DNA of 64,000 bases from Ulva prolifera (lineage: Eukaryota > Chlorophyta > Ulvophyceae > Ulvales > Ulvaceae). Below the pieces are notes generated by a model. The model was given only the letters and a program-made list of their open reading frames with translations, had not been told where the DNA came from and searched no databases. Positions 30,934-42,800 of the stretch are shown here, piece after piece (position 1 is the stretch's first letter; each line of letters begins with the position of its first letter). The stretch covers positions 8,610,807 through 8,674,806 of the forward strand of contig CM041200.1 of assembly GCA_023078555.1 (NCBI GenBank), in the 5' to 3' direction. Both the position numbers and the translations under genes were made by a program.

Positions 30934-33900
30934 ATGGCTGGTTCGGCGGATAGACTGAAGAGGGCGGAGGTGAACGAATTGGTTGCCAAAGCGAACTGTA
31001 AGCGCCTGATCCCTCCCGAGCCGACGGGGAAGGAACCGTTTAAATACCAGTGTCTAGGCTGTGGTGAGAAGTTTCAGAGGCACAACACCGCCCAAAACCA
31101 TCACGGTCCTTGCAGCCGTCGACTGAGTGCAGCAGCCGCATCGCGGAGAGCCGCTGGTGGACACGACGACGCGGGCCCAGACTCGAGGCCAGCCGCTGGC
31201 CCGACCTCCGCTACTGCCGATGATGACCGCAGCGGCAGACACGACGGGGCCGGTCCCTCTGGGAGATCCCCATCACCTCCAGACATGGGGGGTCCCCCCG
31301 ATGAGCCTGCCCACTCCGACGACCTCTTCGACGTGCGTACCTTCGGTAGTTGACCGTGCTAAGTCCCGGTTTGCCTGATCATGATGCAGATCGGCATGAC
31401 AGCGGCTCGTGATCACGATGGCCATGGGTGTCAGCGCTCCTGTCCCTCAGCTGTTTCTTGCCTGCTCGCCCAATGCAACTCCGAGGTGTTGGGATTGTGT
31501 ACAGCTGCCCCCACCGTCCGAAAGCGATCACGCCGAGGGCCCCGCACAATATTCAGACGACGACTCAGACTTCTCAGACGCCGACTCCATTGCCTTTTCA
31601 TCAGAGACGGACTACAGTTCAGACGAACCTGAGGTGTGTCCACATCTTCCATTACATACAATGCTGTGAATCAGCTCGTACTCCTCCGTAGGACACGCCT
31701 GATCGTTGCACATGCAGGAGGCGGATGACGACGGCCCGGACCCCACCACAGGGGCCCGGAAGGGCACGGGCGCCTGGTGGCATGAGCAACGCATGAAACA
31801 CATATACACCGGCAGCGCCCTCACCGTCCTCACAGTGTGCATGTGGATTGCCCAGTTGAAGAGCCTCTTCCGCATACAAGACGTGGTCGTCGACACGTGG
31901 TGCAGGTTCATACATTACCTCCTGCTACCCGATGGAAACTTTTTCCCTCCCTCCTTCCACCTCGTCAAGGCGGTCTTGGGTGTCCCGCCTGTTTCCTCTG
32001 TAACGCGCCACGTTTGTCCCCAATGCTGGACCTTGTTCCCCCCACTTGATCCGGGTGACCATCACCAGCATCTGGCGGACACCTGTGGAACCCCAGGTTG
32101 TTGTCAACAGCGATTTGATGTCGATCTCACAGGGAAGGGTGTCCCTGTGCGCTCAGCTTTCTTCTTTGGCGAAGAAGCCTCGCTGAAAGACCTCCTCCTG
32201 CAGCCGGGGCTGCTGACGAGCGTACGGGAAGCCAGGGCAACAGCTGTCAAAGACAAAAGCAGCTTCCTCAACTCCCCGGCTGGAAAGGCCCTCAACCTGG
32301 CGTGTGGGGGCAAAATCCTGAAGCCAAAGCATAGGGAGCTTGTCCTGCTGTTCAGCCTCGGTGCGCTCCACCTCCTCATCTGAGCAGGTGGCTATCACAC
32401 CGCATCGGCACGCCTATGCAACTCCGCGAATTGAGACCCTCTGCCTCGTGTCCCGACAGTCGCTTTTCCTGCAGGGGGGGACGGGGCCCAGCTGTACGTC
32501 AACAAGCAGCACGGTGTCACAATCTGGGGGATCCGCCTGCTTGACCTGCCGCCCCATCTCTCAAGTACCAATGTGGCCTGGATTCCCCTTGGAGTGGTGG
32601 AGGGGCCATCCGAACCAACATGCATGGCCAGCATTCTGGAGTCCGTGATGGCGTTCTTCAAGAAGCATGATCCGGGCGCGCACTCACCTTGTCTTCCTGG
32701 TCACTGCCGGGTGATGTGTACAGTTCCCGATCACGTAGTGTCTGGCCCCCGCACCACGTGATGGCTGGAGTGCAGGAGCTGGGGGTGAGGCACTCAAAAT
32801 CACACTGCCCGGGGGCGAGGTACTGCACGTGTGGCCGGTGCTGTGCTGTGTGGAGGGGGATATCCCGTGGCTGGAGAAACTTACCAACAGCATCGGCCAT
32901 ACAGCGAAGAGGGCATGTTTCAGATGTGCCCAAAACGGCGTGTGGGATTACCCCTCCAACACTGTCAGGTCCGGGGTGTTCACTTACGTTTGTAATCTCT
33001 TTCCTGCTAGTGCTGTCTCACGTACCTGTCCTGCTTATAACTGCTATCATGCATGCCACACAGGTGGATGGGACACCATCACCCTCTGCACCAGCCCGTG
33101 CCCTGCTATGCCGACGGGCCTCTGAAAGGGAAATCACTCACCCCGGAGGAAGAAGCAGCATCCTCGGCTGCAAACCCCCGGATGGTGCCTGGGAGTGTAC
33201 AACCGGACACTGGTGGCAACCCCCCACGGACCGCGTGGTCTGAGCCCCGGCATGTGCAGCCCTCGTCCTGGGAGTCGGACAACCGCTTGAAGTACTCGGC
33301 GGCAGAGATCCTGGCCAGGGGCCGAAAGGGCGACACGATCGCTGCCCAGGTGCAATTCCATCTACAGTGTCATCGAATGCAAACTGTGCACATGCGGCCT
33401 ACTCCCCTGCCCCCCCTCTGTGCGCCGCAACTCATCTTGCCAACCCCTCTGACACCGAACAAGCGTCGTTGGTGATACGGCTCTTTTCTTGTGGTAACCC
33501 TGGCCAGGCCTGTGGTAATGCAGGTCCACGCACCAACCTTGAAACGCTATTGCGACCGGAAGACACCGAAGTCCAGGGCCAAGCTCGCCAAAGATGAGTA
33601 CAAGCTACTGGGGGTGAAAGGTTCTCCGCTGTTCAGTCTCCTCTCCTACTTCAAGTACGAGCACCCCCAGCCTGCTGCTGCCTGCCTCGCCCTTGAGTCT
33701 GGAGTTGATTATGAATTACGCTGTGGCGTTGCAGTCCCTGCCATTTCTTCCGGCTCGGAGTGGCGCACGTGTTTCTGCTCGGTGTGCTCATGGACTTCTG
33801 GAACCAGTGGCTCCCTCCCCTGGGCCGGAAGAAGTCCAAGAAGGCGCCATTGACTGGCCTCCGGGCCCTGTTCCGACTGCCAGAGGATGTCGTCAAGGCG

Positions 33901-35450
33901 ATAGCTGCCAGAGCGCCCCACATCATGCAGACCTCTCTTTTCAAGAAGGTGTACACCGACATCACCAAGTGCGCAGTCCCATCGCCTGCACACCCTGCTC
34001 GCATCCGAGGCTGCGCCATTTTTCGGACTGTTACTTGGACACAGGAACCATGTGCACTCCTGTTGAAGCATCCCGTCTGAGTCAGGGTGACTGTTTGCGT
34101 AGGCACCGCAGTCGCTGGCTCATGGAAGACTGGCTGGCCTTCACCGAGACATTCTCGCTGTACCTCCTGCACGATCTCCCGTGGAAAGCCTCCGAGAAAC
34201 GCATACGCAGCGTGTTTGAGCAGTCGTGGGGGCTCCTGCGAGCAGGGGCCCTCTACTTTCTCAGATATGAAGAGGGTCAGCACACACCGGCCCGAATCAC
34301 GGAAGCACAGCGATTGCTGCTGCAGTACGCCAAACTGGCGGAAGAGACGTTTGAAGGGGCTGCTCTCAGCACGTACAAGCTGCATCTGGCGGCCAGTCAC
34401 CTACCGGATCAGGTGAGGTGCTGCGGTGCATCCTTCTTCAGTCTTGAATTCTGGATCGAGCGGATGGTCCAGCTCCTGAAGAGACTGATCAAGTATCGAT
34501 CGACTCGTTGCCCTGAACAAGTATATGTGAGCGATGAACTGCTGCGCCGCACATGTATGCGGCTGTTGCATGATGCAGCTTCACTGCCTGCTGCCATGAC
34601 TTCACTGTCAGATGCCATAGCGACTGAGAAACGCCGGCGGGCACGAACTCGCAATGGAAGATCCGCTGACGGGGAGCAACCAATTGACAGTGACCGGATC
34701 ACCGGCAGGGTCGTGGGGGTGGGCAGGGCCCTAGCCCAGTCTGAGACTGCGGCGGTCCTCCCCCTGGACTTTGTGGGAGATAATCTGACAGGGTTGCCGT
34801 ACCTCCTCTTCCATCAGGACTCCCTACAGGACGAGGGCTGGCCAACTCACAGTCGCCTGGGGGTTGGTTATGCACGTCAGGTGGCCATCCACCGAGCTCT
34901 GGGCCTGAAGGTGGATGGCAGTGTTGATGAGGCTCGCCGTGAGGGCACAGTGACACTTATGAAGTTCCACCAGATGCAATCCCGCGTTGCAGACATGTTC
35001 AGCTGCGCGCAACAGTGTACGCAAGGGAAGAAAGACAACAAGTGGTGCCTCTTGAGGTACCTCATTGGGGGGGACGGGGACGGGGGTGGCGGGACAGTGA
35101 CGTATTTCGTCGGGGAACTGCAGTATTTCACGAGGGCGTGTCTGCAGCCCCGGGATGGCGTGTGTTGCGTGTCATGTGTTGCGAAACCAAACCCATTGTA
35201 CCTGGGGGTTGCTGATCTGTATAATTGCACCTTGCCAGCCACCCCGGGAGCCCGCGCCCCAGATCCCGTGTTGAAACGTCCCCCCGAGTTTTTCGGTGTG
35301 GCGGGTGCAAACAGGGGGTCTCGGGCATATGCCGGCAGATACGTCGTAGACTTGGACGCAGTTCCATGCCAGTTAGTTCCAGTCCGGAGGGTTGCACAAA
35401 ATGTGCAGTATTGGTCCACAGCGAACAAGGCTTCTGGCCGAACTGTGTAA
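30934..35450 (+). CDS. CACTA transposase, Tnp2/Plavaka-like
   Basis: About nine exons: 30934-about 31345, an exon ending at 31633, 31718-32360, 32475-about 32690, 32776-32968, 33064-33349, 33524-33654, 33735-33968 and 34103-35450. Most introns agree in phase; the ends around exons 1-2 and 4 are approximate. Roughly 1,200 residues. The N-terminus has a C2HC finger (Cys40, Cys43, His56, Cys60), then an acidic linker. The core matches Tnp2 landmarks in order: SALTVLTVCMWIAQLKSLF; a Cys cluster (VCPQCWTLF...TCGTPGCC); LFSLGGDGAQLY; LCCVEGDIPWLEKL with ACFRC; the LLSYFNPCHFFRLGVAHVFL block; and FFSLEFWIERMV near the C-terminal third. Candidate catalytic acids are the Asp of GDGAQL, the Asp of EGDIPW and the Glu of WIERM. 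It should cut and join DNA at the CACTAG ends. No stop interrupts the exons, so it may be active. Confidence 0.88.
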
Positions 35451-35801
35451 TTGTACAAGACCACCGCCAAATGCCTTCGTCAGCAATCCCAGTTGATGGC
35501 AATCCCAGTTGTGCCCACTTTGCATTTTCCATACTTGCCAGAGGGCCACGGGGGGGACCAGAGTCCCCGCCAGTGCGTGTCTACAGGCGCCACCCTCGTT
35601 GGAGCCATACAACCCACGTCCTGCGGCGTGCGCTCGTGGCCACTTTCGCTCCCTCTTCAAGCGTCGGTGTCGTCTGTTAGTGCACGTCGCAGGTCCAGCG
35701 GACAGATTAATGGTAGGTGCAAGGTCTGATGCAGTTGATGTAGGAAGACTGCGTCGCGATAGCGCGGATAGAACGTTTCTGTGCGGTGTACAGTCCACAC
35801 G

Positions 35802-38413
35802 ATGTGTGCCAGTATGATAACGGACGGGGACTTGCGGGCCTACCTTGCGACAATTCGTAGTAACCGTCAGTGTGACTCGTCTTTCAAGCGGTTCCTGGAA
35901 ACCGCCCTGAAGGGTAACTGGACGCCTGGCCAGCCGATCCCAGCACTAACGATCTGTACCCGGAAGCCCGGGTTCCCGATAGACTTCATGGCCAACGCCT
36001 ACCTATTAACGACTGTAGATGTTACCATGGTGGGCTCTATAGTGGAGGCCGGGGGGGAAGGGTTAGACATGTACCTGGACTCGATCCGGGCGATGAAGGA
36101 GAGTGTAGAGGCTTCACACACCGCCGACCACGCCGCGCGGGTAGAGCAGAAGATGAAATCCCTCTGGCACGACCTCCGGATGATCGCATTCGAGCGCGCG
36201 GTCCATACTAAGGCCCCGTGCAAGCCAGAGGAGATCGTGCTGTACCGGTCTTGCCAGGTCGGCGCGGGCATCATAGAAGACGCTGGCGGCCTGCTCGAAC
36301 GTGTGCGGCACACGGGCGGGACAGACTTGATCTGCGAGTGGATACAGTGCGAGGCAAACTTCGCACGGACTCCAAATCCTAAGTGGCCTGTCTCCGAGGT
36401 TCATGTGGGGCCTCTGCAGGCGCCCATGTTGGCGTTACAGCTAGAGAGGGGTGGGGCGGGCGGGTCGCACGGTGAAGACCGGGGGGGACCCGACGCCGCT
36501 CTTGGGGGCGTCACCGGCACCGCCACAGCCCCAGGACCGGGTGCAGCCGCTGCCCCGCCGCCAACAGAGTCCAGCGGCACCAGCATAGGCCCGGGTGACC
36601 GAAGGCAGGGGCGTGGCAGACACACCCATCCGCGGCAGCAGCAGCGGGTTGGCGAGGCACGAGGGGCACGGGCTCCGGGTAGAGGGCGCGCAGATCGGGG
36701 CACCAGTCTTCAGCAGCCCGCCCGAATTAGGTGGCCCAGGGGGGCACGGGGTGCCGCACGGGGGGGGGCTGCGGCCGTAGCGCAGATCCTTAGCCGGGAT
36801 CATCCGCCGCCCGAGGGGCCGGCTGCAGTAGGGGTTCCCCCTGTGGCGTTGCCCCAGCAGTCCCCACAGCCGGTTGGCCCTGTGAGGCCGCCGTCGCCAT
36901 CGCGGACCAGTGGCTGTCTGCCGCCGCCGCGGCTGGACGAATCCGCTACAGCTATCGAAACCAGACTAGCTGCCGCAGACGCGGGGCCGGCAGGTCCCCC
37001 GGATGATCCCCCCGCCTGGGAAGGGCCCATTGCGGACCCCCCTGCCGAAGGAGACAATAAGGCGAGGTCGGACACCGATGCCAATCCGGTTCCATCCGTC
37101 ACCCCTGATGATGGCCCTAGCGAGGGGCCCCAACCTGCCCCAGTCGGTGCAGCCATCTGCTCCATCGGCGAGGCCCCCCCCCCGCTCCGGACCTCTCCGG
37201 AGCCTGCTTGTCCAGCACCCGGTCAAGAGGGGCCAATCCAGTCCGCACCTCCTCCTGCCCCGGACGTCCCGGAGCCTTCGGCCGCCGGTAAGGATAAGCC
37301 GCGGCTGTCAGCATCCCTCCTGGCACACCCTCCGGTGGTGCCGCCGGATTGGGTCACAAACATCCCTGCAAAGCCTCCGGGCAAGCTGAAGCAGCAGTGG
37401 GGGTCCACTTCCAAAGACGCCGGTACATCCGCTGCCGACACAACGCAGGATGCAGCTGAACCGACCGTAGTGTCCTCCGACGACGACGATGGGGGGAGGT
37501 TCCCGAATGTGGTGGGGGGTGTGATCTTGCAACTAGGGCATTTTGGGGATGCTCGGGTGTCTGTGACAGTCGGTCTGGAAACCCTCGCGAGAGGCTGGCC
37601 CACCGCATGGGCCGAGAGTACACACGTTGACTACGCCTTGAGTAGGTGTGTCGCACTGGCCGGGCAGGGCGTCATTGCAACGCCTAGCCAGAATATGGCT
37701 GGGATATGTACTGGGGATGCGGACGCAGACTGGTCAAGCGGACGCACCAGATTTATGGGGCGGTGGTTGTTCAAAGCTCACACCTTTGAGCAAGAATGTG
37801 TCTTAGTCCCTGTCCCCCGGAACGGCCACTGGATGTTGGCTGTCATCTGGCATCCATGTACGCTCTCCCCGCCGCAGCAGACTTTGTGATGAGGTAGCCT
37901 GCTGTGCGTAGGACTGTCATATTGCCCCCCGCCCCCCCATACCCCCCCCCCCCCCCCCCCACAGTAGGCCCGCTGAACGCCACTACTGACGTTTCAGCCA
38001 TAATGCAGGGCGTATGAAGCAGAATAAGGCGCCGACTGTGTCGTTCTTTGACAGCCTGATCAGCGCCGGCTCAGGCACCGCTGAACGGGCCAGGGACGTC
38101 TTGAGTGAGGCTCTGTGCATGGCGCTGGACTACCCCGAGGGCCGGGCCCCCTCCCCCCCGGAAGACCCCGCATCTACCACCCGGCCTCGGGTAAAAGCAG
38201 TGGGCCGCCCACACAACGTCCGACTGGCCACCCGGCCGACCGAATCCACCGCTAGGATAACCCTGAAGTTGGCGAAGGTACAATGCCCACGTCCCACTGT
38301 TCTCCTGCGATACCATCCACACAGATGCTGTCCTCTGACCCTTGACAGTCGCGCATATTACCAAATGGACTGCAATCGTTGACACAACAGCACCCTCTGA
38401 ATGCGCCCACCTG

Positions 38414-38451
<38 letters not shown>

Positions 38452-39175
38452 TTCTCTGCCCGAACCCGGACAGCGTACTGCTTTGGAACCACCCCGCGTC
38501 CAAGGTCTGCGGTGGACTTGATCTGTTGACGTAACATTAGCATTATAACCGTCCCCCAATGGTGTCCAGGTAGGAGGAACCCCGCAGCAACCAAACGGCC
38601 ACGACTGCGGGGTTTTCACATGCATGCTGGCCGACGCTGTGTGCGACGTCATCCACCGCATGCGACAGGAGGGGGGAACTGTGTTCAGCAGTGACATCCA
38701 CGGTGTCGAGGCGACTCGAAGGGTCCTGTTACTCACCAACCGCGTCAAGGTGCAGCACGCGGTGCTGTACCGTATCGTCCTCACTCGAGCCCTCATTCAA
38801 GAGTGGCACCGAGGCGGGAGAGGGGGCGACAAGTTGGGACACTTATCAGTCGAGGATGCCACCAAGATTCTAGCCGACGCTAGGTGGGACCGCCACCTCC
38901 AGACACCGCCCTTCAAAGACTTTTCCGAAGAGCAGCTGAGGTGCGGGCGAGTCGATGCACCTGCCATGTCCACCGCAGCATTGTCACCATCTATCCTCTG
39001 GCACCCCCTTGGAGGCCCGGTGGGGACCTTTGCCTGATGAAGCTGCTGGATCTGCAGGGAGTGGTACCTGCAGGCGCGCTTTGACGCCTTCCTGGAGACT
39101 GCGCGCCCGGTAGTGGCTACCCTGAAACAGCAGTATAACAAGCTGATGGCTAAATCGCTGAAGACGCGTTTATGA
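35802..39175 (+). CDS. Transposon-encoded Ulp1-like (C48) cysteine protease, 937 aa
   Basis: Four exons join in exact phase: 35802-37857, 38009-38277, 38570-38940 and 39058-39175. All introns are GT-AG and the sum is 938 codons. The N-terminal 210 residues are globular (ITDGDLRAYLATIRSNRQ, SCQVGAGIIEDAGGLLERV) and of unknown fold. A Pro/Ala/Gly-rich linker of about 350 residues follows. The C-terminal domain carries the Ulp1/SENP catalytic set: His676 in NGHWMLAVIWHP, Asp700 in SFFDSL, Gln782, and Cys788 in QQPNGHDCGVF. Gln lies six residues before Cys, as in SENP proteases. The protein ends with a basic tail (YNKLMAKSLKTRL). Known relatives of CACTA and KDZ elements also carry Ulp1 domains, thought to remove SUMO-like tags. 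Introns 1 and 2 contain long poly-C tracts. The ATG at 35802 is preferred to an upstream in-frame GTG. Confidence 0.9.
37942..37960 (+). repeat. Poly-C tract in Ulp1 intron 1
   Basis: Nineteen consecutive C residues, preceded by shorter C runs, lie just upstream of the acceptor of the first intron. Confidence 0.95.
38415..38448 (+). repeat. Poly-C tract (34 C) in Ulp1 intron 2
   Basis: Thirty-four consecutive C residues lie inside the second intron of the protease gene. Length may be uncertain because such runs are hard to sequence. Confidence 0.95.
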
Positions 39176-39843
39176 GACACTGAAGGGTGGCATCCGGGAG
39201 ATTCCGACGCCACAGGCCAGGTGATGCCATTTCGCTGCAGCTGCACTGAACCTCGGTGTCTCGACTGCAGCGCTGCGGGCTGCTGCCAGGCAGGCACAGC
39301 TGAAACTGTTCTGAACCCATTGTCTACAGAAGACAAGACGCCACAGTTTGCGTACGGAGTTCGACTCAGTATTCTAATCGTTATTTCGTGTAAAAAATAC
39401 TATCAATCCTCAACGGCTACACCAGGTCGGCGCTGTAGGATTAGAGGGGTACAACGGTCAACCCCTGCATTATAGCAGAGCGTATGGCACTAGTAGACGG
39501 GGGTGCATCACTGTACAGTGATGTGGCCCACCGTCCTTGTATTACCGTCGAAATGGGAATAATTTTGACGTATTCCCGTAGCATCTGCATTAACAAAGTT
39601 ACTATGCTGATACTGCCGGGAAGTTCTACGCTTGATGGCTTAGCGGACACTGCACGCCGCATTAAAGTGTACTCCCACGCAGCTGTGCTACCGGCACCCC
39701 CATCCCCCAGGGACTTAGCTCATCAACCAGTATTCACCACAGGCCCCCATCCCCCAGGGACTTTGCTCATCAACCAGTATTCACCACAGGATCCGGGGCT
39801 GGGACGGCTTCGCTGCCCTCTGTAGAATTGCGTCCCTGCACGG
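39176..39843. other. Convergent intergenic region of the transposon with a 50-bp tandem duplication
   Basis: It lies between the stop of the protease gene and the 3' end of the minus-strand gene. A block containing CCCCCATCCCCCAGGGACTT and CTCATCAACCAGTATTCACC occurs twice in tandem at about 39,698-39,789. No gene is supported. Confidence 0.6.
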
Positions 39844-42800
39844 TCAACATCCCTGGGTACTGTACGTCTGCCTTGGGAGCGGGAGTAGAGAATTGGCCCA
39901 CCACGGCCATGCGACAGACTGGCCAGGGGGGGTGGCGGGGGTTGTTTGCTTGGAGGAGCGCACCGTCTGAATCAGTGACACAACTTCGGATACAGTGCCT
40001 TCATCTGGTTGGAGCCCGTAAGCCGATATGATCGACTTCATGCGGACTAAGCGCTCCGCTTTAGTCAAACCCATGCCGGCGGTGCTTACCAACATCAGGT
40101 CCACTGCCACGACAATGAGCCGCAGTTGAGCTGCACGCCCGACCGAACCACCCGGAGGGGATACGAAAGTGGCGGCCATGTGCAGGGTGGTCTTCTGCTC
40201 CTCGAAGGACTCGTCCACGGTTAGACGAACTGACCCCGAACTATCGTGCAGGTAGATTATTTGGGACGGCCTAGTCTCAGGGTCCTCTGCCGCCACTTCG
40301 TGCTCAGCGCAGCGGGGGTCCGCTGGGTCAGAACGAACCGAATCGTCATCCAAGCTGATGGATCCGAAATCGTCTGAGGAGTGGTCTTCCGGATACAGCA
40401 CTGCCTCAGCGAGAGCATCTGCAAACATGGCGTCTGCTACCGGATCGTACACCAGACCCCCACTTCCTCCCGCACTGTCCGGTTGCATAAACCCTGTAGG
40501 TGTCGGTGCCGGTCCCCCCGCCGGCACGGGGACAGGCAGGCCAAAGGGGCCCACTTCTGGACGACCTGTAGCGTCCTGACCCTGCAAGGGGATCCCCGCA
40601 ACATCCCCCACAACTTCCCCCCCCACTGGTGGGTTCAACCCGCCACGCGCCGCCATGTCTGCCATAGCTTCTGCAGCCCAGCCCCCCCCAGCCCCCCCCC
40701 CCCCCCCCGCCCCCGCCACCGTTGGGCTCAACCCGCCCTGCCCCGCCAAGCCTGCCGTAGCCTCCGCGTCTCCCCCCCCCGCTGCCCTCCCCTCCACGGG
40801 ACTCAGTCCCGCCTTCAGCGCTGTGACTGGCAATGCCTCCGCAGCCCCCCCAGTGGCTGCCACCCTCACAGTGGGGTTCAATCCCGCCTTCGCCGCCGAA
40901 TCTGCCACCGCCGCTGCTTTCCCCCCCAAACCACCCCCCGCCCCACAGTCAGGCTCAACCCCCCTGTCACTGCCGTGACCGGCAGAGCCTCTGCGGGACG
41001 GCCACACGCATCCCCCCCCCGGCTGGGAGACTGCCCCCCCCTGCCCCGGCCCCGCAGCGGCACCCGGGCCGAGCACCTCTGGCCCTGTGGCCACCTTGGA
41101 CGCAGGGCGGGTGGTGCCCCTGTCCCCACCGGATTCCTGAGTGTCGCTGCCGCCGGTGTCGGTGCCGCCAGCGGCTGTGTCCCCCTTCTTGGCTGGTGGC
41201 AGGCCCATCTTACGCAGCAATAGCGACTTGGTACGTGCTTTAGCTACCTCGTGCTTCCCGGTTCGTCGACGGTTGCGCTGGCCAGAGGCAGGGGTGTCAC
41301 CGGCACCCCCTGCCCCAGGGGTAGGCTGGGGTGGTACGACAGGCGGCTGCCGCAAGTCCTCGGGCAGGGTGGCGAGGATACCTTCGGGAATGTTATTGAG
41401 CTCCGCCCTGTAAAATTAACCAGAGTCGCCAACAACAAACAGAACACGCTGGTAGTCCCAGGGCCCGTGCATGTCAACTCTGGATCAACTAACAGCAACA
41501 CATGCTCCCGTTGGTGAAAGAACAGGAGGATCTGATGGCCAGAACTCAGACGCATACGACTGAACATGCAGGGAGCATGTTCTGCAAGAGACACTCCTGG
41601 TCACTGTAGGGACCATCACCGGGGGTTCGCACATGTAACACTTTGAGCTCTGCATCCCCTTGGCCAAGGACAGCTTGGCAAGATCTTCAGCGCCGGCATA
41701 ATCCCAGTCCTTGATCCCGGGGAATGATCCTGGCCTAAGGCGGACAACCGACGGGGATGCTGATTTCCCGGAACTGCTCCCCGCGATGTCTTTCTGCACC
41801 ACGCTAAGGTACCGCCAGCTCCTGAGCGCCCAGTGCCACAGCGTGTGGGGCGGGCACAAGGGGATCAGGTCGTCGGCCAGCCTCTTGACGGGCTGACCAT
41901 ACCCCGATTTCACCAAACCTGGATGCACCGCGTGGTTCAGACGAGAGCACTGTCTGCAAAGCTGAGTCTTGCCCCACCTCGGGGGCTACAGCAGGTAACA
42001 ACTGAATCCTGAACAATGGAGACGAAAAGGTTGGTAGCGCACTGCTGGTATTCACCGTGCACACCAGGATGGCGGCAAAGGCGGGATCCAGGAGGCTGGG
42101 CTCCAAGACTGGAATGTCCTGCACACGCCGCCTCTCCAGGACAGGCGCCCCCGGGTCCCCTGTCACAGCCGCGGCGACGAGGCGCCGATAAGCATGCATG
42201 AACAGGTGGACCCCATTCGTGGCGAAGGACGCCAGTTCCGTAGAGGTCAGCTGCAGCCCTTCACATGCCCACATGATGTGGGAATTGAATGCCTGGACAG
42301 AACTCCACGCCGGACGGAGAGCTCGGGCTACTCGGTCACCCTGCACGGCGAGATCCAGGTATACTCAACAATTGGGGACGGGCAACAGCAAGCATATACA
42401 GCTCTGCACAGACACGCAGCTCTCGATGGCATGTACAGGTCAGTGGCACCTCGCACCTCTGCACAATCAAACAGAGGGTGCTCCGCCGCATAAGCCACTA
42501 CCCAGGGTCCTAAGTTGTCGAGCGCGGCGACAAACTCACCGAGGATCTTGACATCCTGCACGCAAAGAGACCTGACTACAGAGCTCGAGCCCAGGCCGGT
42601 GACAGGCCAGTCTTGAGGGATCAACAGAAACAGGGACAGAAACAGGGCCCGGGGCACCATGGCCACGATCATGCATGCGATAAGGCACAAATGCCGGGTA
42701 GAACAGGACAGCACACAGACCAACAGGCAGTCCCCCTGTCCATGCCGGAGTCATGTTAAGTCACCGGAGCGCACGAAAGCTTTGATGAGGTCCGAGTGCG

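Noticed and set aside
36441-37165. Minus-strand Gly/Pro-rich frames opposite the Ulp1 linker
   Set aside because: They lie opposite the low-complexity linker of a gene whose four exons join in exact phase.
40358-41243. Plus-strand Pro-rich frames of up to 280 residues
   Set aside because: They are shadows of the Gly/Ala-rich segment of the minus-strand transposon gene.
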